Below are positions 26,078-34,390 of a DNA stretch of 64,000 bases, in pieces. This DNA comes from G963691885 sp963691885 (lineage in GTDB: Bacteria; Pseudomonadota; Alphaproteobacteria; UBA8366; Aestuariispiraceae), in the NCBI GenBank assembly GCA_963691885.1, contig OY829843.1, positions 4,774,001 through 4,838,000 of the forward strand. The letters run 5' to 3'. The notes beneath the pieces are model-generated. The model was given only the letters and a program-made list of their open reading frames with translations, was not told the origin of the DNA and did no database searches. The translations under genes were made by a program, and so were the position numbers. Each line of letters starts with the position of its first letter. Position 1 is the stretch's first letter.

Positions 26078-28104
26078 ACCGGAGACAACTTTTGACCCTG
26101 CTAGGGTCTTCCCCACTCTTCGTAGCCATTGGGGGGTGCTCGCTCATTCCGCCGATACCGGCGCGACCCGGTGTCGATACCGAAAGCGCCCGGGGATGGA
26201 TATCCTTCGCAGAGGGACGGTACCGTTTCATTCTGCCCCGTGCCGAAATGGGTCAGGGGATAGAGATCGCTCTTCAACAGGTTATTTGCGCGGAACTGGG
26301 TATCGGACTGCGTGAGTTGGAGACTGTTTACCATCAAAGCAGTGGTTCCCCGCCTAGCCGGGCAACAGTGGGGAGTGAATCTGTCCAGGATTTTGCGATA
26401 CCCATCGCACAGGCGGCGGCCAGCCTTCGCGACGCCGTCGAAAGCGGCGGGAATATCGGACAGGTTACTGTTGTGGAGCGAGAAATCGATAGCCTCAGAT
26501 TTTGGCGCGACACATCCTTTATTGGCGGTTCTCCAAATGACGAAACGCACGCCAAGCTGACCAAAGGTGCCCTTCCCTTCACAGCAGACGTCGCTGTGGC
26601 TGGCATGGTCTTTGGCCGAGTCTTGCGCGCACCCGCGTCACTTGAACTGAAATCCATCCCGTCACGTTATAATCTTGAGGCCGCTCAAAGTGTGAGTGGA
26701 TTTATTGACGTCCTTGATGACGATGCCTTGACCCTGGGGAAAAGCGTCGGGCTGGGCATCCTGGCTGCCAGTAATGACGCACTCAACGACATCGAGCGCG
26801 TCCTCTCGGTTGAGTGGTCGGTCGAGGAAAAGATCCTCAACTTGGAGGATCACGAAGTTGATGTCGATCGCCACTTTCCCGAATTCCCGGATGGCGATGG
26901 CGCGCTCGATCTGCGGTTCGATATCAAGGCGGCCCCGCACAATCCGATAGAACCCCGATCTGCCCTCGCTGATATGCAGGGGGACAGGTTGCATATCTGG
27001 ACCGGCTCACAGGATATCTTCTATGTCCGAGATACGATCAGCCGCAATCTGGGTTGGGAGGCCGAAAGAATCCTGGTTCATTCAATGCGGATCGGCGGCG
27101 CTTTCGGCGGAAAGACAATATGCAATGTTGAGTGGGAGGCGGCCCGCCTCGCCACCCACTCGGGGAAACCGGTTCAGGTTCAATGGACACGCGCCCAGGA
27201 ACTCGCCAACGCGTTTCATCGCCCCCCTGTCTCCTACCGGATACAGGCAGCCATGGTCGATGGAGAGATATCATCCTGGACCCAGCGGATTGCCAGCAGT
27301 CACATTCTATTGACCAATGCCGTCCTCCCGGATTGGTTACAGGGCATCGCTGGCACGTTTATCGATGATGCCGGTGTCACAAGAGGTTCTGTACCGCCAT
27401 ACAAAACCCGTGACTTCGAAACCGATGTTCAGATGTGTCGACTTGGCTTTCATACAGGTCCATGGCGGGGCCTGGGTGCGGGCCCCAATGCAACAGCAAT
27501 TGAGTCCGCACTGGATGAACTCTGCATTGCAAACGGCACCGACCCGCTCAGCTTTCGCGTCAAGAACGCCACCGATGAACGATTGAGCAGAGTGTGCGAC
27601 AGTGTTGGGACCTTAAGCAATGGGAAGACAAGGAAGGCATACAGTGTCATGGGCAAGCGATATGGGTACGGAATGGCGGCCGGGATCTACAAGGGAAAGA
27701 GTTATGCGGCCGCTGTCGCGGAGGTATCCGTAGACAGTTCAGGCAATGTGAAGGTTGAACATATATGGTGTACCCATGATTGTGGGAAAGTGATCAATCC
27801 GGATCGCGTGAAAGCACAGATTGAAGGGAACATCGCCTGGGGGGTTGGATTGGTGCTACGTGATACCCTGTCAACGCGTAACGGGGCCGTTCAATCCCGA
27901 TCATTCTTTGATTGCCCGATTCCCAGAATGTCAGAAATGCCCTCCATTGAAATAGAATTGGTGGAGCCAGATGAAAACCCAACAGGGGCCGGAGAAACCA
28001 TGATCGTTGCTGCACCGGGTGCCATCGCAAATGCAATCCGCAACGCGACGGGAATGCGTCCAACACAGTTTCCCGTGCAGCCGTCAGATTATACGATCAA
28101 CTAG
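26074..28104 (+). CDS. Molybdopterin-binding large subunit, IorB-like
   Basis: This 676-residue molybdenum hydroxylase subunit belongs to the xanthine oxidase family, in the two-subunit IorAB-type arrangement without a FAD subunit. It has GRYRFILPRAEMGQGI near the N-terminus, RIGGAFGGKT in the molybdopterin region, and PTGAGETM near the C-terminus, which holds the catalytic Glu. The N-terminus starts with MNRRQLLTLLG and reaches a Gly-Cys lipobox, GGC, near residue 22. It may be a Tat-exported lipoprotein, with electrons passed to the respiratory chain. The substrate is probably an N-heterocycle or aldehyde. At 676 residues it is slightly short for IorB (usually 720-780). An AraC regulator follows immediately. 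Confidence 0.88.
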   Translation: MNRRQLLTLLGSSPLFVAIGGCSLIPPIPARPGVDTESARGWISFAEGRYRFILPRAEMGQGIEIALQQVICAELGIGLRELETVYHQSSGSPPSRATVGSESVQDFAIPIAQAAASLRDAVESGGNIGQVTVVEREIDSLRFWRDTSFIGGSPNDETHAKLTKGALPFTADVAVAGMVFGRVLRAPASLELKSIPSRYNLEAAQSVSGFIDVLDDDALTLGKSVGLGILAASNDALNDIERVLSVEWSVEEKILNLEDHEVDVDRHFPEFPDGDGALDLRFDIKAAPHNPIEPRSALADMQGDRLHIWTGSQDIFYVRDTISRNLGWEAERILVHSMRIGGAFGGKTICNVEWEAARLATHSGKPVQVQWTRAQELANAFHRPPVSYRIQAAMVDGEISSWTQRIASSHILLTNAVLPDWLQGIAGTFIDDAGVTRGSVPPYKTRDFETDVQMCRLGFHTGPWRGLGAGPNATAIESALDELCIANGTDPLSFRVKNATDERLSRVCDSVGTLSNGKTRKAYSVMGKRYGYGMAAGIYKGKSYAAAVAEVSVDSSGNVKVEHIWCTHDCGKVINPDRVKAQIEGNIAWGVGLVLRDTLSTRNGAVQSRSFFDCPIPRMSEMPSIEIELVEPDENPTGAGETMIVAAPGAIANAIRNATGMRPTQFPVQPSDYTIN

Positions 28105-28105
28105 T

Positions 28106-29044
28106 ATGAAGGAATTTGCCTCATCCGCCATGATCCGGGCGTTGCAATACGGTCTTCGGTTGCAGGGTCTGCATCTAAACGACTGGCCAGTGACCGAGCG
28201 CGCCCATGTCAGTATCTCTGACAAACGCAGTGTCATCGTCAGCATTATCAGCAAGTTCGGGCACCAGGCGCTGTTCACCGCAACAGACGGCATAAGTCAC
28301 ATGCCCTCTGAGCCGCTTCTCTCCGCCCTCCTGTCGGCAACCGATATCGATGACCTGCTCAGACGATGGCAGCGGCTAGGTCGGTTCTCTCATTCCAAAA
28401 ACACGACCGAGTTCAGATGGGTGAACCAGAACACGCTGATTATTGATCATGTCTCCAGGGACCCGGTATTCGGTGAGCACCCAACTTGGTTTGAAGATGC
28501 TGTTGTCTTTGGTGTCCTCACAAACCTCTGCGAGATGCTTGGCGCCCGTGACCTCACCGCGCGTCCGGTTGCCGAGACATCCGGAAGCGCCTGGCGCGAA
28601 AACAGCCTGTGGCAAAACATAACCCCCGACATGACCCTCACCCCTTGGCGGATATCCTATGCGCAACTCACCGACTCCACCGAAGAAACCCGTGAAGAAA
28701 TAGAACATCAGCCATCCATTTCAACAGAAGACCGATTGCACCAACTATTTGCGACCGACCCAGCCAGACAATGGAGTCTGGAAGGGTCAGCAAAGCAGCT
28801 CGGCATGAGCAAACGCGGATTGCAACGCCACTTGAGAGCGGAAAACACATCGCTCACCGCATCCCTCCTCAAGATCAGGTTGAAGCACGCCACGGACCTG
28901 ATGAACGACAGGGAAATGTCCCTTGGCGAAATTGGATTTGTCTGTGGCTTTTCCGATCAGGCCCATTTCGGACGACAATTTAAAAGGTTCGCCGGCATCA
29001 CACCCGCGAAATACCAGAAAGAAGTTCTGAATGCAGAGGGATAA
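28106..29044 (+). CDS. AraC-family regulator of the molybdoenzyme operon
   Basis: This 312-residue regulator has a divergent N-terminal sensory domain and a C-terminal double helix-turn-helix (about residues 205-305). The motifs are SAKQLGMSKRGLQRHLRAE and LGEIGFVCGFSDQAHFGRQFKRFAGITP. The ATG at 28106 begins one base after the large-subunit stop, so it lies in the same transcript. Control of the IorAB-like pair by its substrate is likely but inferred. A longer open frame upstream overlaps the previous gene and is not used. Confidence 0.88.
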   Translation: MKEFASSAMIRALQYGLRLQGLHLNDWPVTERAHVSISDKRSVIVSIISKFGHQALFTATDGISHMPSEPLLSALLSATDIDDLLRRWQRLGRFSHSKNTTEFRWVNQNTLIIDHVSRDPVFGEHPTWFEDAVVFGVLTNLCEMLGARDLTARPVAETSGSAWRENSLWQNITPDMTLTPWRISYAQLTDSTEETREEIEHQPSISTEDRLHQLFATDPARQWSLEGSAKQLGMSKRGLQRHLRAENTSLTASLLKIRLKHATDLMNDREMSLGEIGFVCGFSDQAHFGRQFKRFAGITPAKYQKEVLNAEG

Positions 29045-29234
29045 ACCTGTTCAAGGAATTAGTCTTTATCTGTTCTCTGCCAACAATGACGACAAGATTT
29101 GAAGCCAAACTATGATTTAACAGTCTTCCCTCCACGAATTTTCAAAATAGAAACAGGAAACCAGGCGACCACCATTGTGATTCAATGCAGTTTTTGACGC
29201 GCGCAACTCAGGGGAAGGGAATAATACATCTGAC

Positions 29235-29540
29235 TCAATGACGGTTGTAGTCTAACATTAGTACCTCAACTTCACTTACCATATCGCTGGAATAAGCAAG
29301 AATATCGTAGTAAAAAATCGTTCTCGTCGAACTAGAGAAATTTTGACGTTTTACATAATCAAGCAAGTCAAAAATTACCTCCAATTCCCCAGTAGATACA
29401 ACAAACTGTCCATAGTTATCAAAAATCGTAAAACTTGAGTACCCCATTGCAACCAACTCGGAAAACACCTCTTTGTAGGACTCTAGCTGACCAAGGTTGT
29501 CATACTGACACTCGAAAAAAATATATGGATTGTGCAAGAA
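29235..29540 (-). pseudogene. C-terminal fragment of an FkbM-family methyltransferase
   Basis: About 100 residues read on the minus strand from the IS boundary at 29540 to a stop at 29235. They end like FkbM methyltransferases: NPYIFFECQ is the last core strand, then a helix and GYSSFTIFDNYG. The N-terminal SAM-binding part is missing because the IS3 element at 29541 cuts the frame. Base composition is AT-rich, unlike the core genes on either side. The missing half does not occur beyond the other IS end, so sequence was lost or rearranged. It probably belonged to a glycan or lipid methylation gene brought in by transfer. Confidence 0.65.
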
Positions 29541-29595
29541 TGTCTTGCCCCCCTAAAACTGTGCCATTCTTTGGTTAGCTTTGGAGGGTTTATTG

Positions 29596-29883
29596 ATGGC
29601 ACGGAAGCGTTATTCGGATGAGGATGTTTTGCGTCTTCTTCGAGAGATTGAAGTTCATTTAGCGACAGGCGTTGATGTGCCGACGGCGTGTCGATCAGCT
29701 GGCATCAGTGACGCAACCTATTACACCTGGCGTAAGAAGTTTGGCGGTATGGGTCGATCGCAACTTTCTGAGATGAAGGCACTCCAGAAAGAGAATAGTC
29801 GATTGAAGAAAATCGTGGCGGAACTGGAGTTGGATAAGCTGATCCTCAAGGAGAGCCTTGATTTTTTAAAGCCCAAGGCCTGA
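29596..29883 (+). CDS. IS3-family transposase OrfA
   Basis: This 95-residue DNA-binding half of an IS3 transposase starts at MARKRYSDED. It has a helix-turn-helix (GVDVPTACRSAGISDATYYTWR) and a leucine-zipper-like helix (MKALQKENSRLKKIVAELE) that ends in the DKLILKE motif. A slippery run at 29862-29868 near its end would allow -1 frameshifting into OrfB. ATG 29596 is preferred over the ATG at 29581. Confidence 0.88.
   Translation: MARKRYSDEDVLRLLREIEVHLATGVDVPTACRSAGISDATYYTWRKKFGGMGRSQLSEMKALQKENSRLKKIVAELELDKLILKESLDFLKPKA
29862..29868 (+). other. Putative -1 programmed frameshift site
   Basis: The heptamer T TTT TTA overlaps the last codons of OrfA. Slipping back one base moves the ribosome from DFLKPKA-stop into the frame that reads FKAQGLSIDQL and then the OrfB protein. 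This is the usual way IS3 elements make the OrfAB transposase. It is inferred from frame geometry only. Confidence 0.5.
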
Positions 29884-30554
29884 GCATTGATCAGCTTCGT
29901 CAGGCCATCATTCATACTCGTCAGAAGCTGGGGACATCCGAGCGACGTACATGTCAGGTGATTGGCGTCAATCGCTCAACACATCAGTACAAAGCAGTAC
30001 TGAAGAACAACGAAGAAGATCTGCGCCTTGCAGTCATCCGGCTGGCCAAGCAATACGACCGATACGGATACCGCAAGATCGCTCAGCTTCTTCGCATCGA
30101 AGGCTGGTTGGTCAATCACAAGACGGTTGAACGATTGTGGCGCGAAGAAGGGCTACAGCTTCCGGCGCGTCATAAGAAACGCAAGCGCCTGTATCTCAAA
30201 GATAGCTCCGTCATTCGGCTGCGACCCCAGTACTCTAATCACATCTGGTCGGTCGACTTTGTGCACGACAAGCTCAGCAATGGCCGGGCCTACAAGATGC
30301 TGACTGTGCTGGATGAATACACACGTGAAGCTCTCTGCGTTTCTGTCAGAAGCCGGATGAACGCCAATGATGTCCTAGAAGCTCTTTACCCACTTATCCT
30401 GGAGCGAGGGAAGCCCAGCTATATCCGCTCGGACAATGGCCCGGAGTTCATCGCGGCAAACCTACAAGCGTGGCTCCGGAACGTTGGCGTGACACCGATC
30501 CAGATCTATCCTGGTAGTCCCTGGGAAAACGGATACAACGAACGCTTCAATGGT
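29865..30554 (+). pseudogene. IS3 transposase OrfB, 5' part
   Basis: This is the N-terminal part of a rve-type DDE integrase. It contains YGYRKIAQLLR (HTH_21), IWSVDFVHDKLSNG (first Asp) and YIRSDNGPEFIA (second Asp), and reaches SPWENGYNERFNG where the catalytic Glu lies. The frame then runs into the IS66 end at 30555 and stops at 30608. The protein's last part resumes at 32966. The gene is broken by IS66 and cannot make a full transposase. Confidence 0.85.
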
Positions 30555-30577
30555 GTCCGTCCGGTGAACCGGCTCTT
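30555..30577 (+). repeat. IS66 left inverted repeat
   Basis: This is the outer 23 bases of the element, matching the complement of 32943-32965 at 22 of 23 positions. The orfB frame of the IS3 element runs through it to a stop at 30608, which gives that broken gene a foreign C-terminus. Confidence 0.75.
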
Positions 30578-30595
30578 GATATTTCGCGCGGTTAG

Positions 30596-32113
30596 TCAGG
30601 CGGCTTGAGCGGGGAAGTTCCAGGGGAGCAGTTCGTCGATGCGGTTGATTTTGTGATCGGCGATGCGGTCCAGCACCCAGGTGAGCCAGGCTTGCGGGTC
30701 AACGTCGTTGAGCTTGGCGGTTTCGATCAGGGTGAACGCGATGGCCATGGCCTTGCCACCACCCTCGGAACCGGCGAACAGCCAATTCTTGCGCCCGAGC
30801 GCCACCGGCTTCATAGCCCGCTCGACGGCGTTGTTGTCCAATTCCAGAACGCCGTGGCCCAGGTAGGCCCGCGCCTTCGGCAACCGGTTCAGGGCGTAGC
30901 GGATCGCGCCAGCAAGCGGTGACTTGCCGGATATCTTCGTCAACTGGGTATCCAGCCATGTCACCAGATCATCGAACATAGGCGTAGCGTACTCGCGCCG
31001 CAGCGCCACCCGTTCTTCGGGCAATCGGCCACGCGCCTGTTCCTCCACGGCATACAGCGCGGCGATGCGCTTGATCGCCTCCTCGGCGATGGCTCCGCCC
31101 TGAGCTTGATGGACATCGACGAACTTGCGCCGCACATGCGCCACACAGGCCATCTCCGTGGCCGTGTCGGATGAGAACAACCCGTTGAACCCGGCGTAGC
31201 CGTCGGCATGGATCCAGCCTTGATAATCTGACAGATGCCGGACGGGATGGTCGCCCTTGCGATCGACGGTGAACCGATACCAGACCCCGGGCGGCGCTCC
31301 ACCCGCCCATGGCCTTTCGTCGCGCACATAGGCCCACACCCGCGCGGTTTTGGTTTGCTTCGAACCGGGGGCCTGCATCTTCACAGGGGTGTCATCCGCG
31401 AACAGCGCCGGACCCGCCCGCACATGACGACCAATGGCCTCGGCCAAGGGTTCGAGAAGTGCCGTCGATCGGCCAACCCAATCCGCCAACGTCGAACGTT
31501 CAAGATCAATGCCGTCGCGTGCAAAGATCTGGCTTTGGCGGTACAGCGGCAGATGGTCGGCATACTTCGAGACCAGAACATGGGCCAGCAGTCCCGGACC
31601 GGGGCGGCCCTTCTCGATCGGCCGCGACGGTAAGGGAGCCTGGACGATGGCCTCGCAGCAGCTACACGCCAGACGGGGACGCACGATGCGGTTCACCACA
31701 AAACGCCCCGGGATGTATTCCAGCTCTTCCGTGACATCCTCGCACAGGGGCTTGAGTTCGCCACCGCATTCTCCGCAACTCTCGCCCGCAGACAGATGTG
31801 TGTCGTGGCGGGGCAGATGGGCGGGCAGCGGCTTGCGATTGTGCTTGCGCCTGGGCTTCGGCTCCACTTCGGCGGCCGCGGTTTGTTCCACCGCAGCTTC
31901 GGCAATGGCTTCGTCCTCGGCGAAAGTCAGGTGCAGTTGATCCAGGCTCTCGGACTTGGACCCGAAACGGTGGCGGTTATGGCCCGCCAACTGGTGCTTG
32001 AGCTTCTCAATCAGAAGATCGCGAGACTTCAACTCGCCAGCCAGAAGCCCCACCAAGCCCTTCAGTTCGGCGGGATCGTCGGGCAGCGTTTGAAGATCAT
32101 TCAACATGACCAT
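30596..32113 (-). CDS. tnpC: IS66 transposase TnpC
   Basis: This large IS66 transposase of about 505 residues is read from ATG 32113 (ATG 32107 is nearly as good). In order it has an N-terminal leucine-zipper helix (LAGELKSRDLLIEKLKHQLA), a zinc-finger domain with CGECGG and CSCCEA, and a DDE catalytic core with FADDTPVKM and HADGYAGFN. The late region has LDNNAVERAMKPVALGRKNW, which is the catalytic Glu region. All parts seem intact. It is the third gene of the element. Confidence 0.92.
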   Translation of the reverse strand: MVMLNDLQTLPDDPAELKGLVGLLAGELKSRDLLIEKLKHQLAGHNRHRFGSKSESLDQLHLTFAEDEAIAEAAVEQTAAAEVEPKPRRKHNRKPLPAHLPRHDTHLSAGESCGECGGELKPLCEDVTEELEYIPGRFVVNRIVRPRLACSCCEAIVQAPLPSRPIEKGRPGPGLLAHVLVSKYADHLPLYRQSQIFARDGIDLERSTLADWVGRSTALLEPLAEAIGRHVRAGPALFADDTPVKMQAPGSKQTKTARVWAYVRDERPWAGGAPPGVWYRFTVDRKGDHPVRHLSDYQGWIHADGYAGFNGLFSSDTATEMACVAHVRRKFVDVHQAQGGAIAEEAIKRIAALYAVEEQARGRLPEERVALRREYATPMFDDLVTWLDTQLTKISGKSPLAGAIRYALNRLPKARAYLGHGVLELDNNAVERAMKPVALGRKNWLFAGSEGGGKAMAIAFTLIETAKLNDVDPQAWLTWVLDRIADHKINRIDELLPWNFPAQAA

Positions 32114-32175
32114 CGTATAGCAGAAACACCCTGCAAAGGGAATCCGCAACCGATCCAGTTCTTCGTTTAATGGAC

Positions 32176-32523
32176 CTATCCCACGGTCAGGGGACGCCAG
32201 GTCCGAGCCGGCATGCGCCAGTCAATTCCTTCCAGCAGCATGGCGAGTTGGGCCGCCGTCACGCCGACCTTGCCGTCCGCCGGAGACGGCCACACGAACC
32301 GGCCCTTCTCCAGCCGCTTGGCGAACAAACATGCCCCCTGGCCGTCCCACCAGATGATCTTGATCAGATCGCCGCGCCGTCCACGGAACACGAACAGGTG
32401 GCTCGAATAGGGATCTTGGCCCAGGACACGCTCCGCCAGAGCCGACAGACCGGCAAACCCTTTGCGCATGTCCGTCACACCGGCCGCAAGCCATACCCGT
32501 GTGTTCACCGGCACCGGGATCAT
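32176..32523 (-). CDS. tnpB: IS66 accessory protein TnpB
   Basis: This 115-residue IS66 Orf2-like protein is required for transposition but has no known catalytic fold. The family core is VTDMRKGFAGLSALAERVLGQ followed by LFVFRGRRGDLIKIIWWDGQG and an RFVWP motif. Its ATG at 32523 overlaps the tnpA stop by four bases, so translation is coupled. A GTG-type longer start is less likely. Confidence 0.9.
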   Translation of the reverse strand: MIPVPVNTRVWLAAGVTDMRKGFAGLSALAERVLGQDPYSSHLFVFRGRRGDLIKIIWWDGQGACLFAKRLEKGRFVWPSPADGKVGVTAAQLAMLLEGIDWRMPARTWRPLTVG

Positions 32524-32879
32524 GACAGCCACACCTTCAGCAAACGCCCCAAAGCATCCGGATCAAAACCACCCTCGGCAACAACCTGGTGACCACCAGC
32601 CAGTTCGATACGAACCGCAGTCCCAAATGTCGGTGGCCCATCCGCTGCTACCTCCATCTCCGCTCGGACCGGCGCGGAAACCATCATCGGCAGAAACACC
32701 GCATCATGACGCTCCTCCCCATCCGGGGCAAACCGCGCGTCACGCAGCCATTTAAAAATCAAGTTCGCATTCATCGAATAACGCTGTGCAACCTGCGCAA
32801 CCGAAACACCAGGAACCGACGCCTGTAAACAAATGGAACGCTTCTCTTCAGTCGACCAAAACCGACGCTTCGCTGCCAT
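32520..32879 (-). CDS. tnpA: IS66 accessory protein TnpA
   Basis: This 119-residue helix-turn-helix protein is the first gene of the IS66 element. It opens with KRRFWSTEEKRSICLQA and has the HTH SVAQVAQRYSMNANLIFKWLRD. The C-terminal VRIELAGGHQVVAEGGFDPDAL is typical of the IS66 Orf1 group. ATG 32879 is chosen because the conserved region begins there; an open frame upstream adds 16 residues that read through the end of the element. Confidence 0.88.
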   Translation of the reverse strand: MAAKRRFWSTEEKRSICLQASVPGVSVAQVAQRYSMNANLIFKWLRDARFAPDGEERHDAVFLPMMVSAPVRAEMEVAADGPPTFGTAVRIELAGGHQVVAEGGFDPDALGRLLKVWLS

Positions 32880-32942
32880 CACGATGTACCCTTGGTGTCC
32901 ACTATCAATGCCGGACACTAGCGCCAATCCTTCCGCTCAGAA

Positions 32943-32965
32943 AAGAGCGGGTTCACCGGACGGAC
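32943..32965 (-). repeat. IS66 right inverted repeat
   Basis: This is the second terminal repeat of the IS66 element. It ends in GGACGGAC at 32965, directly before the codon ACA where the IS3 orfB frame resumes. Confidence 0.75.
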
Positions 32966-33142
32966 ACAGAGGTACTGAACGCCGAGTGGTTCCACACGAC
33001 ACGACAGGCTCAGATCGCAATCAACTCCTGGCTAAGGCAGTATAACAGGATACGGCCACATCACGCTCTTAATATGAGGCCACCAGTCCCTGAAACCTTA
33101 ATAGAGAAACGCCAAATCAGTGGCCTAGAAAGTGGGGGCTAG
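32966..33142 (+). pseudogene. IS3 transposase OrfB, 3' part
   Basis: The last 58 residues of the IS3 OrfB begin with TEVLNAEWF and continue with NSWLRQYNRIRPHHALNMRPP to a stop at 33142, three bases before the IS end. Together with the part at 29865-30554 it would give a normal OrfB, minus a few residues lost at the IS66 junction. Confidence 0.8.
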
Positions 33143-33170
33143 ACAATTTAAATACAGTTATTTAAAAATA

Positions 33171-33192
33171 CTTTGTAACTACTTTGTAAGTC
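33171..33192 (+). repeat. Tandem 11-bp repeat pair, TTTGTAA type (left)
   Basis: Two adjacent 11-base units, CTTTGTAACTA and CTTTGTAAGTC. A near-identical pair lies at 33839-33860 on the same strand. Spacing of one helical turn and pairing suggest arm-type sites for an integrase or a similar DNA-binding protein. It lies 26 bp from the end of the IS3 element. Confidence 0.55.
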
Positions 33193-33215
33193 TTTAATTT
33201 ATTAGAAATCTTAGT

Positions 33216-33710
33216 TTATCTTATGGTTAAAAGAATAAGCATTATCACGCTAACAAAAATAGCGATACTTGTGCGAATGTAATTAAAAAAATTCCACCTT
33301 GTTTCAAATTTTAAACGTTCGTTCGCTAAAGTTTCATCATTTAACTCTTCAATTTTAACTTTTTGAATATGATTATTTAATGGAATATGGATGGATATCG
33401 TTATGCCTTGCACTCCTAACAAATAAGCAACACCAATTAGAAGGATTAACCAAGTTTCTGGTAGCCCAACACTTACCAACGAAACTAAAATTGTAGTTAA
33501 CATTGCAACGATAGAACCTATCCAAGTAAACATGAAAAGCGGCTGTTTGTTCTGTATTACTGCGTCTGTCACCTGAAATGCTCTAAGAAAGTCTTTATCA
33601 TTAAGTTTTGATAAGCCTGGCATTACAACAATTGCATATGTAAAAATGAACCCACCGACTAAACTACAAGATAGGATAGAAAAGATTAACGAGATATCTA
33701 ACAAGTCCAT
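33216..33710 (-). CDS. DUF1772-type membrane protein, single-gene segment
   Basis: This 164-residue integral membrane protein has four hydrophobic helices. It fits the DUF1772/anthrone-oxygenase-like pattern: GGFIFTYAIVVMPGL near helix 1, then an N-K-Q-P loop, and IHIPLNNHIQK before helix 4. The function is not known in bacteria. The DNA is strongly AT-rich, unlike the core genome, which points to transfer. It is transcribed like guaA and is the only gene between an 11-bp repeat pair (33171) and a guaA-end repeat (33780). Confidence 0.75.
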   Translation of the reverse strand: MDLLDISLIFSILSCSLVGGFIFTYAIVVMPGLSKLNDKDFLRAFQVTDAVIQNKQPLFMFTWIGSIVAMLTTILVSLVSVGLPETWLILLIGVAYLLGVQGITISIHIPLNNHIQKVKIEELNDETLANERLKFETRWNFFNYIRTSIAIFVSVIMLILLTIR

Positions 33711-33779
33711 TTTATTTTATCCTTGCAATTCCAATATTAATACTTTAGTAAATGTTGATAAATTGTTGATATATATTGC

Positions 33780-33794
33780 CTATTCCCACTCGAT
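33780..33794 (-). repeat. guaA 3'-end repeat (att-like), copy 1
   Basis: CTATTCCCACTCGAT matches the genuine end of guaA (36423-36437) at 14 of 15 bases. On the minus strand it reads ATC GAG TGG GAA TAG, the codons for I-E-W-E-stop, although no guaA body is here. It is best explained as a past integration site left by an element that used the guaA 3' end as attB. Confidence 0.7.
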
Positions 33795-33838
33795 GATTTC
33801 ACACTCTTAACCTATTGATAACATTACATAAAAAAATA

Positions 33839-33860
33839 GTTTGTAACTAGTTTGTAACTC
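33839..33860 (+). repeat. Tandem 11-bp repeat pair, TTTGTAA type (right)
   Basis: GTTTGTAACTA and GTTTGTAACTC repeat the pair at 33171-33192 with few changes and in the same orientation. The pair lies 44 bp beyond the guaA-end repeat at 33780-33794, a distance comparable to that of the other repeat family from its att copies. Confidence 0.55.
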
Positions 33861-33915
33861 TATCATCGTTTTTCGTTCAAGTCGCTTAAACCTGGTTACT
33901 ATTGTTTTCAATAAC

Positions 33916-34260
33916 TTAACATATCATGCAATGGTCAATAAGGATTTTTTCATTTTTTTCTAAGAATATTGCCTGGTTCATTAGTTCGTCATTTGATGTA
34001 GAAATATATTGCTTCCAAATGACACCAATTGAACTTTGTCTCCTAAAAAGATATATAAATTTTCTTTCAACAAACAAAGCACGAGGTTCTTTTGATAACT
34101 GCAATTTTAGATTTTCAGGCGTTACAATTTTTCTCATTCTTTCAGTGAAATCTCTAGTATGCTTAGCATGATTATCTTCATTAGAACCATTGAGGCAGTT
34201 GTCCATTATAGGTTCTACAATCCCTAAGATTTCATTTTCCTTCATTTCAATAAATTTCAT
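33916..34260 (-). CDS. Hypothetical protein, single-gene segment
   Basis: This is a 114-residue soluble, Lys/Glu-rich protein I do not recognise. It has no signal peptide, no membrane segment and no Cys pair except at the C-terminus. It has a helical N-terminus (ENEILGIVEPIMDNCLNG), a middle strand region (ALFVERKFIYLFRRQ) and a C-terminal HCMIC. The overall alpha/beta rhythm could be a SnoaL- or barrel-type small fold, but this is a guess. It is AT-rich, read in the guaA direction, and is the only gene between guaA-end repeats at 33780 and 34331. Confidence 0.6.
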   Translation of the reverse strand: MKFIEMKENEILGIVEPIMDNCLNGSNEDNHAKHTRDFTERMRKIVTPENLKLQLSKEPRALFVERKFIYLFRRQSSIGVIWKQYISTSNDELMNQAIFLEKNEKILIDHCMIC

Positions 34261-34330
34261 TATTTACCTTCTAACACTCAAAAAATATTCTTATTCCTAA
34301 TTAAATTATTGATTTTATTAACTTTTTTAT

Positions 34331-34345
34331 TCACTCCCATTCAAC
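34331..34345 (-). repeat. guaA 3'-end repeat (att-like), copy 2
   Basis: TCACTCCCATTCAAC is a more diverged copy, matching the true guaA end at 10 of 15 bases. On the minus strand it reads GTT GAA TGG GAG TGA (V-E-W-E-stop). The third-position changes and the TGA stop suggest it came from the guaA of another species, carried in by an element. Confidence 0.5.
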
Positions 34346-34390
34346 TTTTCCACACACCTAAGTCATTGTAATTAAACAATATTTTTTTAG

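Larger units (their letters stand above)
30555..32965 (-). mobile_element. IS66-family element (tnpA-tnpB-tnpC)
   Basis: This element of about 2.4 kb is bounded by 23-bp inverted repeats with one mismatch, GTCCGTCCGGTGAACC[G/C]GCTCTT, at 30555-30577 and 32943-32965. It carries the full IS66 gene set on the minus strand: tnpA, tnpB and the large transposase tnpC. It sits inside orfB of the IS3 element. The expected 8-bp target duplication is not visible: TCAATGGT on the left and ACAGAGGT on the right share only the last three bases. About nine bases of orfB also seem to be missing. Confidence 0.85.
29541..33145 (+). mobile_element. IS3-family element interrupted by IS66
   Basis: The left end TGTCTTGCCCCCCTAAAAC and the right end (GGGGGCTAGACA, ending 33145) are imperfect terminal inverted repeats, both opening with TGTCT[TA]GCCCCC. 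Inside are orfA, an orfB with DDE transposase residues, and an IS66 element inserted into orfB at 30555-32965. The flanks CAAGAA (left) and ATTTAA (right) do not form a short target duplication. A deletion or recombination next to the element is therefore likely. It truncates an FkbM gene on the left. Confidence 0.8.

Noticed and set aside
30605..32927. Several plus-strand frames inside IS66
   Set aside because: Shadows of tnpC, tnpB and tnpA.
33753..33774. TGTTGATAAAT/TGTTGATATAT pair next to the guaA-end repeat
   Set aside because: Also at 11-bp pitch, but only 6 bp from the att copy and in AT-rich DNA; could be chance, so not called as arm site.
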